NCBI GenBank assembly: GCA_018433775.1
Contig: JAHDQN010000025.1
Coordinates: 1-64,000, forward strand
Length of the DNA: 64,000 nucleotides
Source: Deltaproteobacteria bacterium
GTDB lineage: Bacteria; Desulfobacterota; Desulfomonilia; UBA1062
Direction of reading: 5' to 3'
This document shows, in pieces, positions 50,111-62,826 of the stretch (its first letter is position 1; the number at the start of each line of letters is the position of its first letter). The notes under the pieces are model-generated. The model did not search any database. It saw only the letters and a program-made list of their open reading frames with translations, and had not been told where the DNA came from. Position numbers and translations under genes: made by a program.

Positions 50111-50407
50111 ATGAGTGAACCGCCATTCATTAAAAGGCCGAGAAGGGGGATCTTTAAAAGATCCCAGAACGATACACAGCTCGTAAAAGACCTTGCCATC
50201 GTAACCCAGCTGGGTTTCGTCATGGCAGGATCCATAGGCCTGGGTTTCTGGCTGGGTTATGAGTTGGACGAGCGGCTGAATGCGCACGGTATCGTGCTTG
50301 TCATCTTTATCCTTCTGGGGATCTTTGGCGGTGGCTGGACGGTATACAGGCAGATTCAGGATATGTATAAGACGGACACCAGGAAGAGAAACAAGAAGAG
50401 AACATAG
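50111..50407 (+). CDS. atpZ: AtpZ/AtpI-type ATP synthase accessory protein
   Basis: The 98-aa protein has two hydrophobic helices (AIVTQLGFVMAGSIGLGFWL and VLVIFILLGIFGGGWTVYRQ) and basic ends, the AtpZ plan. AtpZ/AtpI help assemble the c-ring and, in some organisms, transport Mg2+ or Ca2+. It opens the ATP synthase operon, 1 bp before atpI. ATG 50111 follows AAAGGACAATTA. Confidence 0.8.
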   Translation: MSEPPFIKRPRRGIFKRSQNDTQLVKDLAIVTQLGFVMAGSIGLGFWLGYELDERLNAHGIVLVIFILLGIFGGGWTVYRQIQDMYKTDTRKRNKKRT

Positions 50408-50408
50408 G

Positions 50409-50756
50409 ATGAATATTTTCAGCTATGTGAAAAACACCATCAGCTTGACTGTCCCGGTTGCCGTAGCGGCTGGTGTTCTGTCGTATGTGCTGGGGTATTC
50501 CGAGGTGAGCATAGGGATCCTTATCGGGGCTGCCGGCGGCATGGCAAAGGCGCTCATGCTGACAAACTCCGTGCTTCACGGCTCGGGGCCGGTGAAGACC
50601 TTTCTGGCGCGGTACGCGCTCATCGGCTGCATATTTGCCGCAGGGGCGATGATTTCTCTGCACGCCTTCTTTGCAGCATCCGCAGCGGTTTTATTCACGC
50701 ATGTACTCTTCATCATGGATCAGCTAAGGGCTGATAAGGCAGGAGAGATTGGATAA
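50409..50756 (+). CDS. atpI: ATP synthase subunit I (AtpI-like)
   Basis: The 115-aa protein has four hydrophobic helices (PVAVAAGVLSYVLGYSEVSI and others) matching the ATP synthase I family. It probably chaperones c-ring assembly. Its stop shares one base with the atpB start (TAATG). A c-ring chaperone is of special interest here because two very different c proteins follow. Confidence 0.75.
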   Translation: MNIFSYVKNTISLTVPVAVAAGVLSYVLGYSEVSIGILIGAAGGMAKALMLTNSVLHGSGPVKTFLARYALIGCIFAAGAMISLHAFFAASAAVLFTHVLFIMDQLRADKAGEIG

Positions 50757-51430
50757 TGAACGAAATCGGTGTAATTTCTCAATGGGCATTCAATCTGTTC
50801 GGCACGCAGTTCGTGCTCAACAAGGACACGCTCATCATGACCTGGATCGTGATGGTGGTCCTGATTCTCTTTGCGCTTCTCGCATCACGGCAGACGAAAA
50901 TCATTCCCAACCCTCTCCAGAGCACGGCAGAGCTCATGGTCGGCACGTGGGCCGATCTGGTCGACGACAGCCTGGCCGTCAAGGAGAGCAGAAAGTATTT
51001 CCCGTTCGTCTGCACGGTTTTTCTGCTTGTCTGGATATCGAACATGCTGGGCATCGTCCCCTTCCTCTCGGAGCCGACCGCGGACCTCAACACCACGCTC
51101 AGCCTGGGGCTGGTGGGATTTCTCGTCGCCCATTACTCGGGCATCAAGTTCAAGGGCTTCAAGGCCTATGCAAAGGGCTATTTCGAGCCCATCTTCTTCA
51201 TGATGCCGCTCAACCTCATCGGCGAGCTCGCCAAGATCATCTCCATCTCGTTCCGTCTGTTCGGGAACATCATGGGAGGCTCAATCATCATCCTGGTGGT
51301 CAGCTACCTGGTGTACTCACTGGTGCTGCCGCCGGTTCTCTACGGATTTTTCGGGCTGTTTGTGGGCACGGTGCAGGCATTCGTGTTTGCGATGCTCACG
51401 CTTGTGTATATCGTTGTTCAGATTAAATAG
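50756..51430 (+). CDS. atpB: ATP synthase F0 subunit a
   Basis: The 224-aa protein has about five to six membrane helices. The conserved arginine lies in SFRLFGNIMGGSI (about residues 164-176), which faces the c-ring carboxylate, preceded by LNLIGELAKIIS. It provides the ion half-channels. The sequence looks fully intact, so the stator side of ion transport is conventional although the rotor genes next to it are not. Confidence 0.93.
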   Translation: MNEIGVISQWAFNLFGTQFVLNKDTLIMTWIVMVVLILFALLASRQTKIIPNPLQSTAELMVGTWADLVDDSLAVKESRKYFPFVCTVFLLVWISNMLGIVPFLSEPTADLNTTLSLGLVGFLVAHYSGIKFKGFKAYAKGYFEPIFFMMPLNLIGELAKIISISFRLFGNIMGGSIIILVVSYLVYSLVLPPVLYGFFGLFVGTVQAFVFAMLTLVYIVVQIK

Positions 51431-51439
51431 GATAGGGTC

Positions 51440-52894
51440 ATGGAAGCTGAATTCATTGTTCATGCGGGGCAGTATTTAGGGGCGGGACTCTGTATAGGCC
51501 TGGGCGCCATCGGCGCGGCGCTCGGTGAAGGGTATACCGGCGGTCTGGCGAATACCTCCATCTCACGGAGGCCTGCAATGGCGCCCACCTACACCAGGAC
51601 CATGCTCGTGGCGCAGGCGGTTGCGGAAACCTCGGCCATTTTCGCCCTCATGGTTTCTGTTCTGCTGCTTTTCACCGACCTCTCCGGAATGGGGGTCTGC
51701 CAGTGGGCGGCCGCCATTGGGGCGGGGTTGAGCATGGGGCTCGGTGCCTTCGGGTCAGGCATCGGTGCTGGATTGCCCGGCGGCCAGGCGATATGGGGCC
51801 TATCCCGGCAGCCGCAGACAGCCAGCCACATGACCACCACCATGCTGGTGAGTCAGGCCATCTGCCAGACTCCGGCCATTTTTTCCCTGGTGGTCGCCTT
51901 CCTGCTCATCTTCAAGGATGCATCGGGGTATCCTTTGTGGCCGTACAGCGCGAGTTTCCTGGCCGCCGGTCTGGCCATGGGCCTGGGTGCAATCGGCTCC
52001 GGATGGGGCGGAGGCATGACAGGCGGTGCGTGCTGTGAAGGGTTTGCCAGGCAGCCCAGGCTGCGGTCCCAGCTCATGACCATGAACCTGGTGGGCCAGG
52101 CGGTTTCCCAGACTCCTGCCATTTTCGCCCTGCTTATTGCCATCATGCTGGTGGTGGGCGGCAAGACCGAAGGCAACATCCTCACGGTCGCCACCACGCT
52201 GGGTGCAGGGCTCGCCATCGGGTTCGGGGCCATCGGCTCAGGCCTCGGCAACGGTGCGAACGCGCAGGGGGCCTGCGAGGCGGTCACCATGAATTCCGGC
52301 ACCTCGAAAGACATGATGACCTTCATGCTGGTCGGCCAGGCCATCGGTCAGACCCCGGTGATCTTTGCCCTGGTGGTGTCTCTCATGCTGATATTCATCC
52401 CGTTCAGCGGCATGCCGGCCAATCTCGTCGGTTTCAGCGCCCTGGTCGGCGCAGGCCTCTCGGTCGGTATCGCCGGGATCGGGTCGGGATTCGGGAACGG
52501 CCTCAACGGTGCATCCGCATGCAGGGGCGTGGCGCTTGCTCCAGCCGAGCGGGGGTCCATGCTCACCCTCATGCTGGTGGGCCAGGCCGTTGCCCAGACA
52601 CCAGCGATCTTCGGCCTGCTGGTTGCGTTCATCCTCATGTTCAAAGGCTATCCAGGGCCGGCGACCCTTCCTGCCGCAATGGCGCTGCTCTCGGCAGGGC
52701 TGTGCATGGGGTTCGGCGGACTGGGGCCGGGCGTGGGGAACGGGTTCACGGGAGCCGCCGCCTGCGAGGCGGCCGGTCACCGTCCCGATCAACGAGGACT
52801 CATCATGAGGACCATGCTGGTGGCCCAGGCGGTTGCGCAGTCCACTGCCATCTACGCCCTGGTCATCGCCTTTGTCCTCATTTTTGTTGTATAA
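51440..52894 (+). CDS. Giant ATP synthase c-type protein: six fused c hairpins, one ion site
   Basis: The 484-aa protein is six consecutive c-subunit hairpins of about 80 aa. Each has a Gly-rich helix 1 (GLGAIG-type) and a helix 2 with the core [15 protein letters not shown]. Hairpin 1 keeps glutamates in helix 1 (E30, in LGEGYTGG) and helix 2 (E63, in [10 protein letters not shown]). In hairpins 2-6 the helix-2 position is Gln (Q143, Q224, Q304, Q386, Q467) and the helix-1 position is Ala, Gly or Asn. The polar-loop RQP-type motif is kept in hairpins 1-3 and 6 (SRRP, SRQP, ARQP, GHRP) and lost in 4 and 5. Frame is open throughout, with a GGATAGGGTC ribosome site, and it lies between atpB and an ordinary atpE. 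Fused c subunits are known in archaeal and V-type rotors, and as a two-hairpin, one-site c1 in Acetobacterium. A six-hairpin form in an F-type operon is unfamiliar to me. Confidence 0.93.
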   Translation: MEAEFIVHAGQYLGAGLCIGLGAIGAALGEGYTGGLANTSISRRPAMAPTYTRTMLVAQAVAETSAIFALMVSVLLLFTDLSGMGVCQWAAAIGAGLSMGLGAFGSGIGAGLPGGQAIWGLSRQPQTASHMTTTMLVSQAICQTPAIFSLVVAFLLIFKDASGYPLWPYSASFLAAGLAMGLGAIGSGWGGGMTGGACCEGFARQPRLRSQLMTMNLVGQAVSQTPAIFALLIAIMLVVGGKTEGNILTVATTLGAGLAIGFGAIGSGLGNGANAQGACEAVTMNSGTSKDMMTFMLVGQAIGQTPVIFALVVSLMLIFIPFSGMPANLVGFSALVGAGLSVGIAGIGSGFGNGLNGASACRGVALAPAERGSMLTLMLVGQAVAQTPAIFGLLVAFILMFKGYPGPATLPAAMALLSAGLCMGFGGLGPGVGNGFTGAAACEAAGHRPDQRGLIMRTMLVAQAVAQSTAIYALVIAFVLIFVV

Positions 52895-52928
52895 AAAAGA
52901 GAAGAAAAGACAGGAGGAGCAAGCGATT

Positions 52929-53180
52929 ATGGAAAATATATCCGGTGCGGATCTGGTGAGGGCAGCTGCTTTTATTGGTGCAGGAATTGCGATGGGGCTC
53001 GGTGCCATCGGCCCCGGGGTCGGAGAGGGTTTTGCCGGCGGCAAGGCGTGCGAGGCAATCGGACGGAATCCGGACGAGGCCGGCCTGCTGACGAGGACGA
53101 TGCTCGTGGCGCAGGCAGTTGCAGAGTCCACCGGCATCTATTCGCTGGTCGTGGCGCTGCTCCTGATCTTCGTCGTATAA
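52929..53180 (+). CDS. atpE: ATP synthase F0 subunit c (canonical)
   Basis: The 83-aa hairpin has helix 1 with [19 protein letters not shown] (E33 at about mid-helix; loop RNP) and helix 2 with [20 protein letters not shown] (E66, followed by S67 and T68). Glu in helix 2 is the ion-carrying carboxylate. Glu in helix 1 plus Glu-Ser-Thr in helix 2 is the two-carboxylate pattern of Na+-binding rotors such as Fusobacterium nucleatum. It starts after CAGGAGGAGC, 34 bp behind the giant c gene. ATG 52929 is chosen; earlier in-frame codons overlap the giant gene. Confidence 0.95.
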   Translation: MENISGADLVRAAAFIGAGIAMGLGAIGPGVGEGFAGGKACEAIGRNPDEAGLLTRTMLVAQAVAESTGIYSLVVALLLIFVV

Positions 53181-53191
53181 GGAGGGTTGTT

Positions 53192-53620
53192 TTGATAGAA
53201 CTCAACTGGACCTTTTTTGTGCAGATCTTCAACTTCCTGCTCCTCATGTTCATCCTGAACAAGATTCTCTACAAGCCTATCCTGAAGGTGCTTGACGAGC
53301 GGGAAGCGAGGATCGTCGGCGGGCAGGAAAAGGCCAAGAAGCTCGTGGATGAAAGCCAGAGCATCCTGAAGAGCTACAACGAAAAGCTCTACAGTGCCAA
53401 GATCGATGCAATGACTGTGAAGAATTCTTCCCGCAAGCAGGCGGTTGACGAGGCCAACGTGATCATCGAGGACGCAAGGCGCAATGCCGAGACCATCGTT
53501 CTCGATGTCCAGAAGGAGATGGCCGAGGAGATCGCGCGGGTAAAGAGTGAGCTGGAGCCGGAGATCGGCGTCATGGCCGGAACGATTGCCCAGCAGATTC
53601 TGGGGAGGAAGATTGCGTGA
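53192..53620 (+). CDS. atpF': ATP synthase F0 subunit b' (first b-type subunit)
   Basis: The 142-aa protein has one N-terminal membrane helix (NWTFFVQIFNFLLLMFILNK, about residues 5-24) and a long charged helix that forms the peripheral stalk. TTG 53192 follows AAGGAGGG at 5 bp and starts the protein right before the helix. It pairs with the next gene product as a b/b' heterodimer, common in deltaproteobacteria. Its stop overlaps the next start (TGATG). Confidence 0.87.
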   Translation: MIELNWTFFVQIFNFLLLMFILNKILYKPILKVLDEREARIVGGQEKAKKLVDESQSILKSYNEKLYSAKIDAMTVKNSSRKQAVDEANVIIEDARRNAETIVLDVQKEMAEEIARVKSELEPEIGVMAGTIAQQILGRKIA

Positions 53621-54191
53621 TGAAGAGACTGTACAGGATTGTACCTCTCCTGGCGGTCCTGATACTTACCGTCGCCACGGCCTGTATGGCCGCGGAAGGC
53701 GGTGAGGGGGGAGGCCGCCAGATCTGGGATATGGTGTGGAGGATCGTCAACTTCCTCATTCTCGTTGCGATTCTCTGGAAGCTTCTCGCAGACAAGATCA
53801 AGACGTATTTCAGTGACCGCCGCATTGAAATCGCCGAGATGATCGATACCGCGGACAAGGCCCGGACCGAAGCCGAAAAGCAGTTTGCCGACTACGAGTC
53901 GAGGCTCAAGAACATCGACAGGGACATTCAGGAAATACGCGATGCGATCATGGGCGAGCTCGAGGGCGAGAAGCAGCGCATCATCGAGGAAGGCAAGGTC
54001 GTGGCCGAGCGGATCATCGAGCAGGCGAAGTGGTCTGCCGAGCAGGAGATCGTCAAGGCCAAGAATTCCTTGAGAAACCAGGTGGTGGACATGGCCGGAG
54101 ACATGGCCTCGGGTCTGGTCACCAATTCGATGACCCCGGAAGACCAGAAACGGCTGATCGAGGAATATCTGGATAAAGTGGGGAAAGAGCA

Positions 54192-54195
<4 letters not shown>
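53620..54195 (+). CDS. atpF: ATP synthase F0 subunit b
   Basis: The 191-aa protein has two hydrophobic segments: an N-terminal one (residues 6-24, signal-like, ending ATACMAAE) and a second (IWDMVWRIVNFLILVAILWK, about residues 35-54), which is the b-subunit anchor. A long coiled coil follows. The extra N-terminal segment is frequent in deltaproteobacterial AtpF and may be cleaved. ATG 53620 overlaps the preceding stop; a GTG at 53617 is possible. Confidence 0.87.
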
Positions 54196-56253
<2,058 letters not shown>

Positions 56254-56262
56254 GGTGCTGGC

Positions 56263-58561
<2,299 letters not shown>

Positions 58562-58575
58562 GGGAGTCGATAATC

Positions 58576-59001
58576 ATGTCTGACGAACTGTACATGCAGC
58601 TCGATGTCGTCACACCGGAGAAGTCGGTGCTCAGCCGCAAGGTGACCGAGGTTATTGCCCCGGGGAGCGCCGGCGAGTTCGGGGTGCTGATCGGGCACAC
58701 GCCGTTCCTCACGACGCTCAAATCCGGCCAGGTCGTCGCCAAGGCAGAGGACAGAGACATCTTCCTGGCGGTGGGCGGCGGATTTGCCGAGGTGACCTCG
58801 GACCGCGTGATCATCCTCGCCGAGTCGGCCGTGCTCGCCGACGACATCGACGAGAAGATGGTCAAGGCCGACCTTGACCAGGCCCAGGACAAGCTCAAGG
58901 GCCTGAACAAGGAAGACCCTGATTTCCCCAGGTGGGAAGGCAAGGCCAGGGATGCCGAGCTCAAGCTCAAGGTCGTGGAGAACTGGCGGAACAAGTCTTA
59001 A
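58576..59001 (+). CDS. atpC: ATP synthase F1 subunit epsilon
   Basis: The 141-aa protein has the N-terminal beta-sandwich (LDVVTPEKSVLSRKVTEVIA; GEFGVLIGHTPFLTTLKSGQ) and a C-terminal helical hairpin that can inhibit ATP hydrolysis. It ends the operon, followed by a strong terminator. Start at 58576 has GGGAGTCG upstream. Confidence 0.95.
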   Translation: MSDELYMQLDVVTPEKSVLSRKVTEVIAPGSAGEFGVLIGHTPFLTTLKSGQVVAKAEDRDIFLAVGGGFAEVTSDRVIILAESAVLADDIDEKMVKADLDQAQDKLKGLNKEDPDFPRWEGKARDAELKLKVVENWRNKS

Positions 59002-59036
59002 AAGCAGAAAAAAGGTTCACTCTTTTAGATAAAACG

Positions 59037-59069
59037 AAAAGGGGGGCTTCAAAACGAGTCCCCCTTTTT
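59037..59069 (+). terminator. Rho-independent terminator of the atp operon
   Basis: AAAAGGGGGG and CCCCCTTTTT form a GC stem flanked by A and T runs, with the loop CTTCAAAACGAG, 36 bp after atpC. It can work in both directions. Confidence 0.9.
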
Positions 59070-59083
59070 CTTGCTCTGCGATA

Positions 59084-59112
59084 TTGACTCGGGAACCAAA
59101 TCACTCTATAAA
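59084..59112 (+). promoter_or_regulatory. Promoter of tRNA-Arg
   Basis: TTGACT (59084-59089), a 17-bp spacer and TATAAA (59107-59112) lie 18 bp before the tRNA, a near-consensus sigma-70 promoter. Confidence 0.7.
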
Positions 59113-59129
59113 CACACAAACATTCTCAT

Positions 59130-59203
59130 GCGCCCATAGCTCAGTTGGATAGAGCGTTGGACTACGAATCCAAAGGTCGCAGGTTCGAATCCTGCTGGGC
59201 GCA
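59130..59203 (+). tRNA. tRNA-Arg (anticodon ACG)
   Basis: The 74-nt tRNA has acceptor GCGCCCA/TGGGCGC, D-arm AGCTCAGTTGGATAGAGC, anticodon loop CTACGAA (ACG, decoding CGN with inosine) and GTTCGAATC T-loop. CCA is not encoded. No integration is seen at its 3' end. Confidence 0.95.
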
Positions 59204-59353
59204 AGCCAATTTGCAAGGTTCAGGGACTATCCCGGAAATCACATGGGTAATCCCCTTGTGAGAACCTCTGCTCCTTCAATCCGCATCATTATCAAAAGGA
59301 CCGGATGAAATCTCTCTTGTGACACGGACGCGGAGATATCTGTCGAAGCAGGG

Positions 59354-60571
59354 TCATGGCGCTTTATCGAAGCGCAGCTTCTCTTCCAGCAGCAGCCCCG
59401 TTGCGAGGATGACCAGCAGGACATGCCGGTGCCACCCGGTCCAGGATCTCCCCTCGTGGTGCAGGAGGCCGAGATCGCTGATCATGAGGTTCTTGCAGGC
59501 AAGCGCCTGCCGTCGGGCTTGTTCGATACGGGAAACGTCCCGAGCGCCGATTTCCCCGGGGCAGTTGCCCAGGTAATACCGGCAGGCTTCTCCGGGTGAC
59601 GGAGAGCGCCTGGCTGCGAGCCATACCGGCCGGTGCAGGATCCCATCACGATATCCTTCGGCCGGCCACACCCTTTCCTGGTATGACAGAACTGTCGTAT
59701 CTGCGGCGTCGTCCGGAACGGATTCACGGGCCCCGGGTTTCAGGCGATGAGCCCCTGTGAAAAGAGAGGACACGGGAAGAGGAGGAATCCCTTCATTCAC
59801 AAAGCGGCTCCTTTTCCTCGGCCTTCCCCTGCGCCGTGTTTTCGGGATGTCTTCCCTCAGCGTGGGCTTGTGCGGAAAAACCTCTGTTTCAGGCGGTGTC
59901 TCCACAATATAGTGCCGGCCGCGGTCATCGAGAATGTCACAAAACGATGCCTCCCCACCCATAATGCTGCCGGCGGTCACCATGGATACATTCAGTCCTT
60001 GCCGGAAGGCCATGTCCGCCTGCTCGGCACCCATCTCCCACAGCGGATGGTGACGGACATGCCGGGGCATTCCGGCCCGGTTTCTCCGCATACGGTACGC
60101 AGGGTCCACCGGGCGGCCCCAGAACCGCGGGACATAGAGGTCCATGGCCCAGGGAACTGCTGCATTTCCACAAACGAACACCGCATCCGCAGCAGTCTGA
60201 CAGTGCACCATGCGCCCGAGCTCATGAATGTACTGCCGTGCCACGCACACACTGTGGCTTCCCCGTTTGGGAAAAACGGTCCGGCCCAATACCAGGATTC
60301 CCTCTCTGCCGGAAAGCAGGCTCATCATGCGCCGGCGGTAGGCCTGCAGCACCCCGGCATGGTCCCAGCTCGCCTGAGTGAGCAGGCGCTGGAACGACCG
60401 CGGCGCCACACTCATGCGATGCGCCAAAGGTTCCGCAGACTTCCGTTCTCCCTGTGTGAGAAGACCCAGCACATACCTGACGGCGAGCATGCGCACCTCG
60501 GCTCGGCTGAAAAACCCATGGTACGGGATCATGTACTCTTCAACATGGGAAAGGGAGAGAGCACCTTCCAT
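59354..60571 (-). CDS. IS701-type transposase homolog lacking catalytic aspartates
   Basis: The roughly 405-aa protein follows the IS701 plan: RSFQRLLTQASWDHAGVLQA, SVCVARQYIHELGRMVHCQT and, near the end, HHEGRSWTGWHRHVLLVILA. At the first catalytic position, where IS701 proteins have DDTGFPKKG, it has GRTVFPKRG. At the second (DEVYG-type) it has AGSIMGG. Only the third residue (Glu in HHEGRSW) is kept. No terminal inverted repeats were noticed. It may be a domesticated, non-transposing DNA-binding protein, since the frame is intact. The start is uncertain: 60571 is given; 60607 and 60532 are alternatives. Confidence 0.75.
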   Translation of the reverse strand: MEGALSLSHVEEYMIPYHGFFSRAEVRMLAVRYVLGLLTQGERKSAEPLAHRMSVAPRSFQRLLTQASWDHAGVLQAYRRRMMSLLSGREGILVLGRTVFPKRGSHSVCVARQYIHELGRMVHCQTAADAVFVCGNAAVPWAMDLYVPRFWGRPVDPAYRMRRNRAGMPRHVRHHPLWEMGAEQADMAFRQGLNVSMVTAGSIMGGEASFCDILDDRGRHYIVETPPETEVFPHKPTLREDIPKTRRRGRPRKRSRFVNEGIPPLPVSSLFTGAHRLKPGARESVPDDAADTTVLSYQERVWPAEGYRDGILHRPVWLAARRSPSPGEACRYYLGNCPGEIGARDVSRIEQARRQALACKNLMISDLGLLHHEGRSWTGWHRHVLLVILATGLLLEEKLRFDKAP

Positions 60572-60678
60572 ACCCCTGTATGTATCACGTGCAAAGAAAA
60601 ATATCATTATCTATGTGTCGCAGTATCAATTGTTTGAAAATATGTTAAAATATAAATGTTAATCAAATAAGTTACAGC

Positions 60679-60706
60679 TTGACATTTTAACATTACCTAC
60701 TATTGT
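60679..60706 (+). promoter_or_regulatory. Promoter for the TiaS-like gene
   Basis: TTGACA (60679-60684), a 16-bp spacer and TATTGT (60701-60706) precede the gene at 60815, with about 100 nt of leader. The AT-rich stretch before it may also drive the transposase-like gene leftward. Confidence 0.5.
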
Positions 60707-60814
60707 AGGACTGATGGATATTGACACAGACGGCACCATTATGCTTGGAGTTGAACAGTTCCCAGCTGTTTTAAGCAACAGAAGAGAACAATCCACCCAA
60801 GAGGAAGTTCACAC

Positions 60815-61540
60815 ATGAGGATGTTCGTAGCATTTGATGACACCGACAACATCGACTCTGATTTCGGAACAGGAAAACTGACCCGCTGGTTCGAGAACGA
60901 ACTGCCCGAAGGATGCCGTCTGTGGGGCGTTGTGAGGCAGCAGCTGCCGGTTATGGAAGAGATCCCCTACACATCCCACAATTCATCGGCGTGTGCCATT
61001 ATTGATGTCCCGGACCACTCGGTTCTCACCGGACTGATAGACCGCGCCGTAGATCACGTGGAAAGGCACAGTGCTCCCGGAAGCGATCCCGGAGTCTGTG
61101 TCGCGTGCGAAGACAACCCTGCTCTAGCCCGGCTCAAGGATTTCGGGCTGAAGTGCTCGCGGCAGGTGGTGACGCAGAAGGAAGCGCTGAGCGCCTGTGC
61201 AGGGATCCATCTCTCCGGGCACGGCGGGACCAACGACGGCATCATCGGAGCAGCCGCTGCGGTAGGCTTATGCGCATACGGCAGGAGCGGCCGGTTCATC
61301 GAGTACGGCAGGCTGCGCGACTTTCCCCCGCAGGTGCGGGTTTCCGAACTGGAAGCCCATGGTATTCTGGTGATCTCGACCGACCGGGAAGCCCTCACTC
61401 CAGCGCCTGAAGACATGATCGACAGCCAGGGATGGCTCAGACCCCGATTGTGGGACGGCAAGGTGGTGCTGCCGGTATGCAGAAACGGCGGCCAGAGCTG
61501 GGAAACACTGGCAAAAAAGCACAGAAAAAAGGAGGCATAA
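60815..61540 (+). CDS. TiaS-like protein (archaeal tRNA agmatinylcytidine synthetase relative)
   Basis: The 241-aa protein begins MFVAFDDTDNIDSDFGTGKL and has SGHGGTNDGIIGAAAAVGLC (about residues 134-153), both typical of the TiaS/DUF1743 superfamily, whose archaeal member makes agmatidine in tRNA-Ile. The bacterial protein is much shorter and lacks the full RNA-binding parts, so a tRNA-modifying role is not shown. ATG 60815 is preceded by AAGAGGAAG. It is followed 3 bp later by a 66-aa protein with which it forms an operon closed by a strong terminator. Confidence 0.65.
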   Translation: MRMFVAFDDTDNIDSDFGTGKLTRWFENELPEGCRLWGVVRQQLPVMEEIPYTSHNSSACAIIDVPDHSVLTGLIDRAVDHVERHSAPGSDPGVCVACEDNPALARLKDFGLKCSRQVVTQKEALSACAGIHLSGHGGTNDGIIGAAAAVGLCAYGRSGRFIEYGRLRDFPPQVRVSELEAHGILVISTDREALTPAPEDMIDSQGWLRPRLWDGKVVLPVCRNGGQSWETLAKKHRKKEA

Positions 61541-61543
61541 CCC

Positions 61544-61744
61544 ATGTCAGGAGTAATCTTTTACCGCGAACGCAGAAAGGTGGCCCAAGGAGAGAAGAAG
61601 CCCCGGTATCACCTGGTGGCTTCGTCCGGAGCCGATCTGAAGATCCATGCAAAGCACGTGCGCAAGAGCGAGCTCGAGCAGATGGCCAGAAAGATGGACG
61701 CGGAGCTCGTGGAGCTCACCGGCGGTGAAAAGCAGATGAAGTAA
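61544..61744 (+). CDS. FYRER small protein 1
   Basis: The 66-aa protein reads SGVIFYRERRKVAQGEKKPR and SGADLKIHAKHVRKSELEQM. It is paralogous to the protein at 62827-63039, sharing FYRERxKV, K(x)PR, DLKI, H(V/L)RKSELE and GAEL-type motifs. It is basic in the middle and acidic at the end. No family name known to me. It starts 3 bp behind the TiaS-like gene. Confidence 0.75.
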   Translation: MSGVIFYRERRKVAQGEKKPRYHLVASSGADLKIHAKHVRKSELEQMARKMDAELVELTGGEKQMK

Positions 61745-61779
61745 TCCGGCCCTTTGGTTCAGAGAACCGGACCGTCAAG

Positions 61780-61820
61780 ACCTTCCGCGTGGAAGCACAC
61801 CATGCGGAAGGTTTTCTTTT
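61780..61820 (+). terminator. Terminator after the TiaS-like operon
   Basis: ACCTTCCGC and GCGGAAGGT form a 9-bp stem around a 15-nt loop that can itself pair in part, followed by TTTCTTTTTC. Confidence 0.8.
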
Positions 61821-61981
61821 TCAATGATTGCAGGCGCTTAAACTCAATCCTGCAGATAAAGAAGAGAGAGGCTGAGGACGACACTCACCGGTTCCTGCCC
61901 CGTGTGATTCGGCAGAAACACGGGGTCTTATGAAGGTACAGACGGAAATGAGATCTTAAAGCAGGCCTCTTCCGCTGCACA

Positions 61982-62539
61982 TTACCGCACTGCTTCATTA
62001 ATCCGAGGCACCATGTCGGGAGTCACTTCAGCTGCGCGAGGCGGCAGCGGTTCGTTTCCTCTCTCGCCGTTTCGCTGGATGTCTTCAATCAGCAGTTTCA
62101 TCACGGCGATCTCGCGCACCTGGGATGCTATTATCTCGTCCGCCAGCTCCCTAACGCGCGGGTCACTGATATCCGCCTTCCGCGCATTGTTGATTGCAAT
62201 GGAATGATGAGGGATCATCGCCTTCATGAAACGAACATCGTTATTGAGGGCCTGGCTCCTGTTCAGGAACAGAAGCGCAACAAAGGCAAGCGCAGCCAGA
62301 ATAAGGACGGCCGTCTTCGTCAGGCTGCCCTTGTACATCGACCACATGAAGCTGAGCATCACACCGGTCATCACGCATCCCATAACCAGCGAGGCGACAA
62401 ACCGGTTGGTGCTGAACATTGCATGATCCAGGGTGTAGATCAGCTGATACGTCAGGAAGAACATGAAGAATGTCGAAGTCCCGATCATCGCAAAGAACCT
62501 GCCCCAGCTCATTTTCATTGCTTTGTTTTGATTCCGCAT
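61982..62539 (-). CDS. DUF305-type membrane protein
   Basis: The 185-aa protein has three or four membrane segments ([56 protein letters not shown]) and a C-terminal DUF305 domain with [20 protein letters not shown] and [20 protein letters not shown]305 binds metals such as copper in some proteins; the function here is unknown. ATG 62539 follows AAGGGGGTTTTTAGA. A longer frame to 62704 would be an N-terminal artefact. Confidence 0.8.
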   Translation of the reverse strand: MRNQNKAMKMSWGRFFAMIGTSTFFMFFLTYQLIYTLDHAMFSTNRFVASLVMGCVMTGVMLSFMWSMYKGSLTKTAVLILAALAFVALLFLNRSQALNNDVRFMKAMIPHHSIAINNARKADISDPRVRELADEIIASQVREIAVMKLLIEDIQRNGERGNEPLPPRAAEVTPDMVPRINEAVR

Positions 62540-62727
62540 TCTAAAAACCCCCTTGTTCGGGTGATGAACCCGCAACGCCTTTTGCTCTAGAGATTTGCCG
62601 ATAACATAAAATGTCTTCCGCATTTCCGGAAAATCAATTGAAGCGGTCTCCCGCTTCGGAGAGATGAAATTCACTGCAGTGCCTGCTCGATAAGAGAACG
62701 ACAAGTTACCTTAAATCCTGTCGTCGT

Positions 62728-62755
62728 TTGACAAACGGGACGTGCGGGCTATAGT
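62728..62755 (+). promoter_or_regulatory. Promoter of the FYRER-2/MoSto-like operon
   Basis: TTGACA (62728-62733), a 16-bp spacer and TATAGT (62750-62755) lie 72 bp upstream of the gene at 62827. Confidence 0.6.
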
Positions 62756-62826
62756 TATCTTGAATCACCATGGAAGAAACAACCACCCTGTTTTAAGAGA
62801 AAAAATCAAAGGAGGGGCCTTAAGCC

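Noticed and set aside
52238..53137. 299-aa antisense frame across the giant c gene
   Set aside because: Pure mirror of the repetitive Gly/Ala-rich c hairpins.
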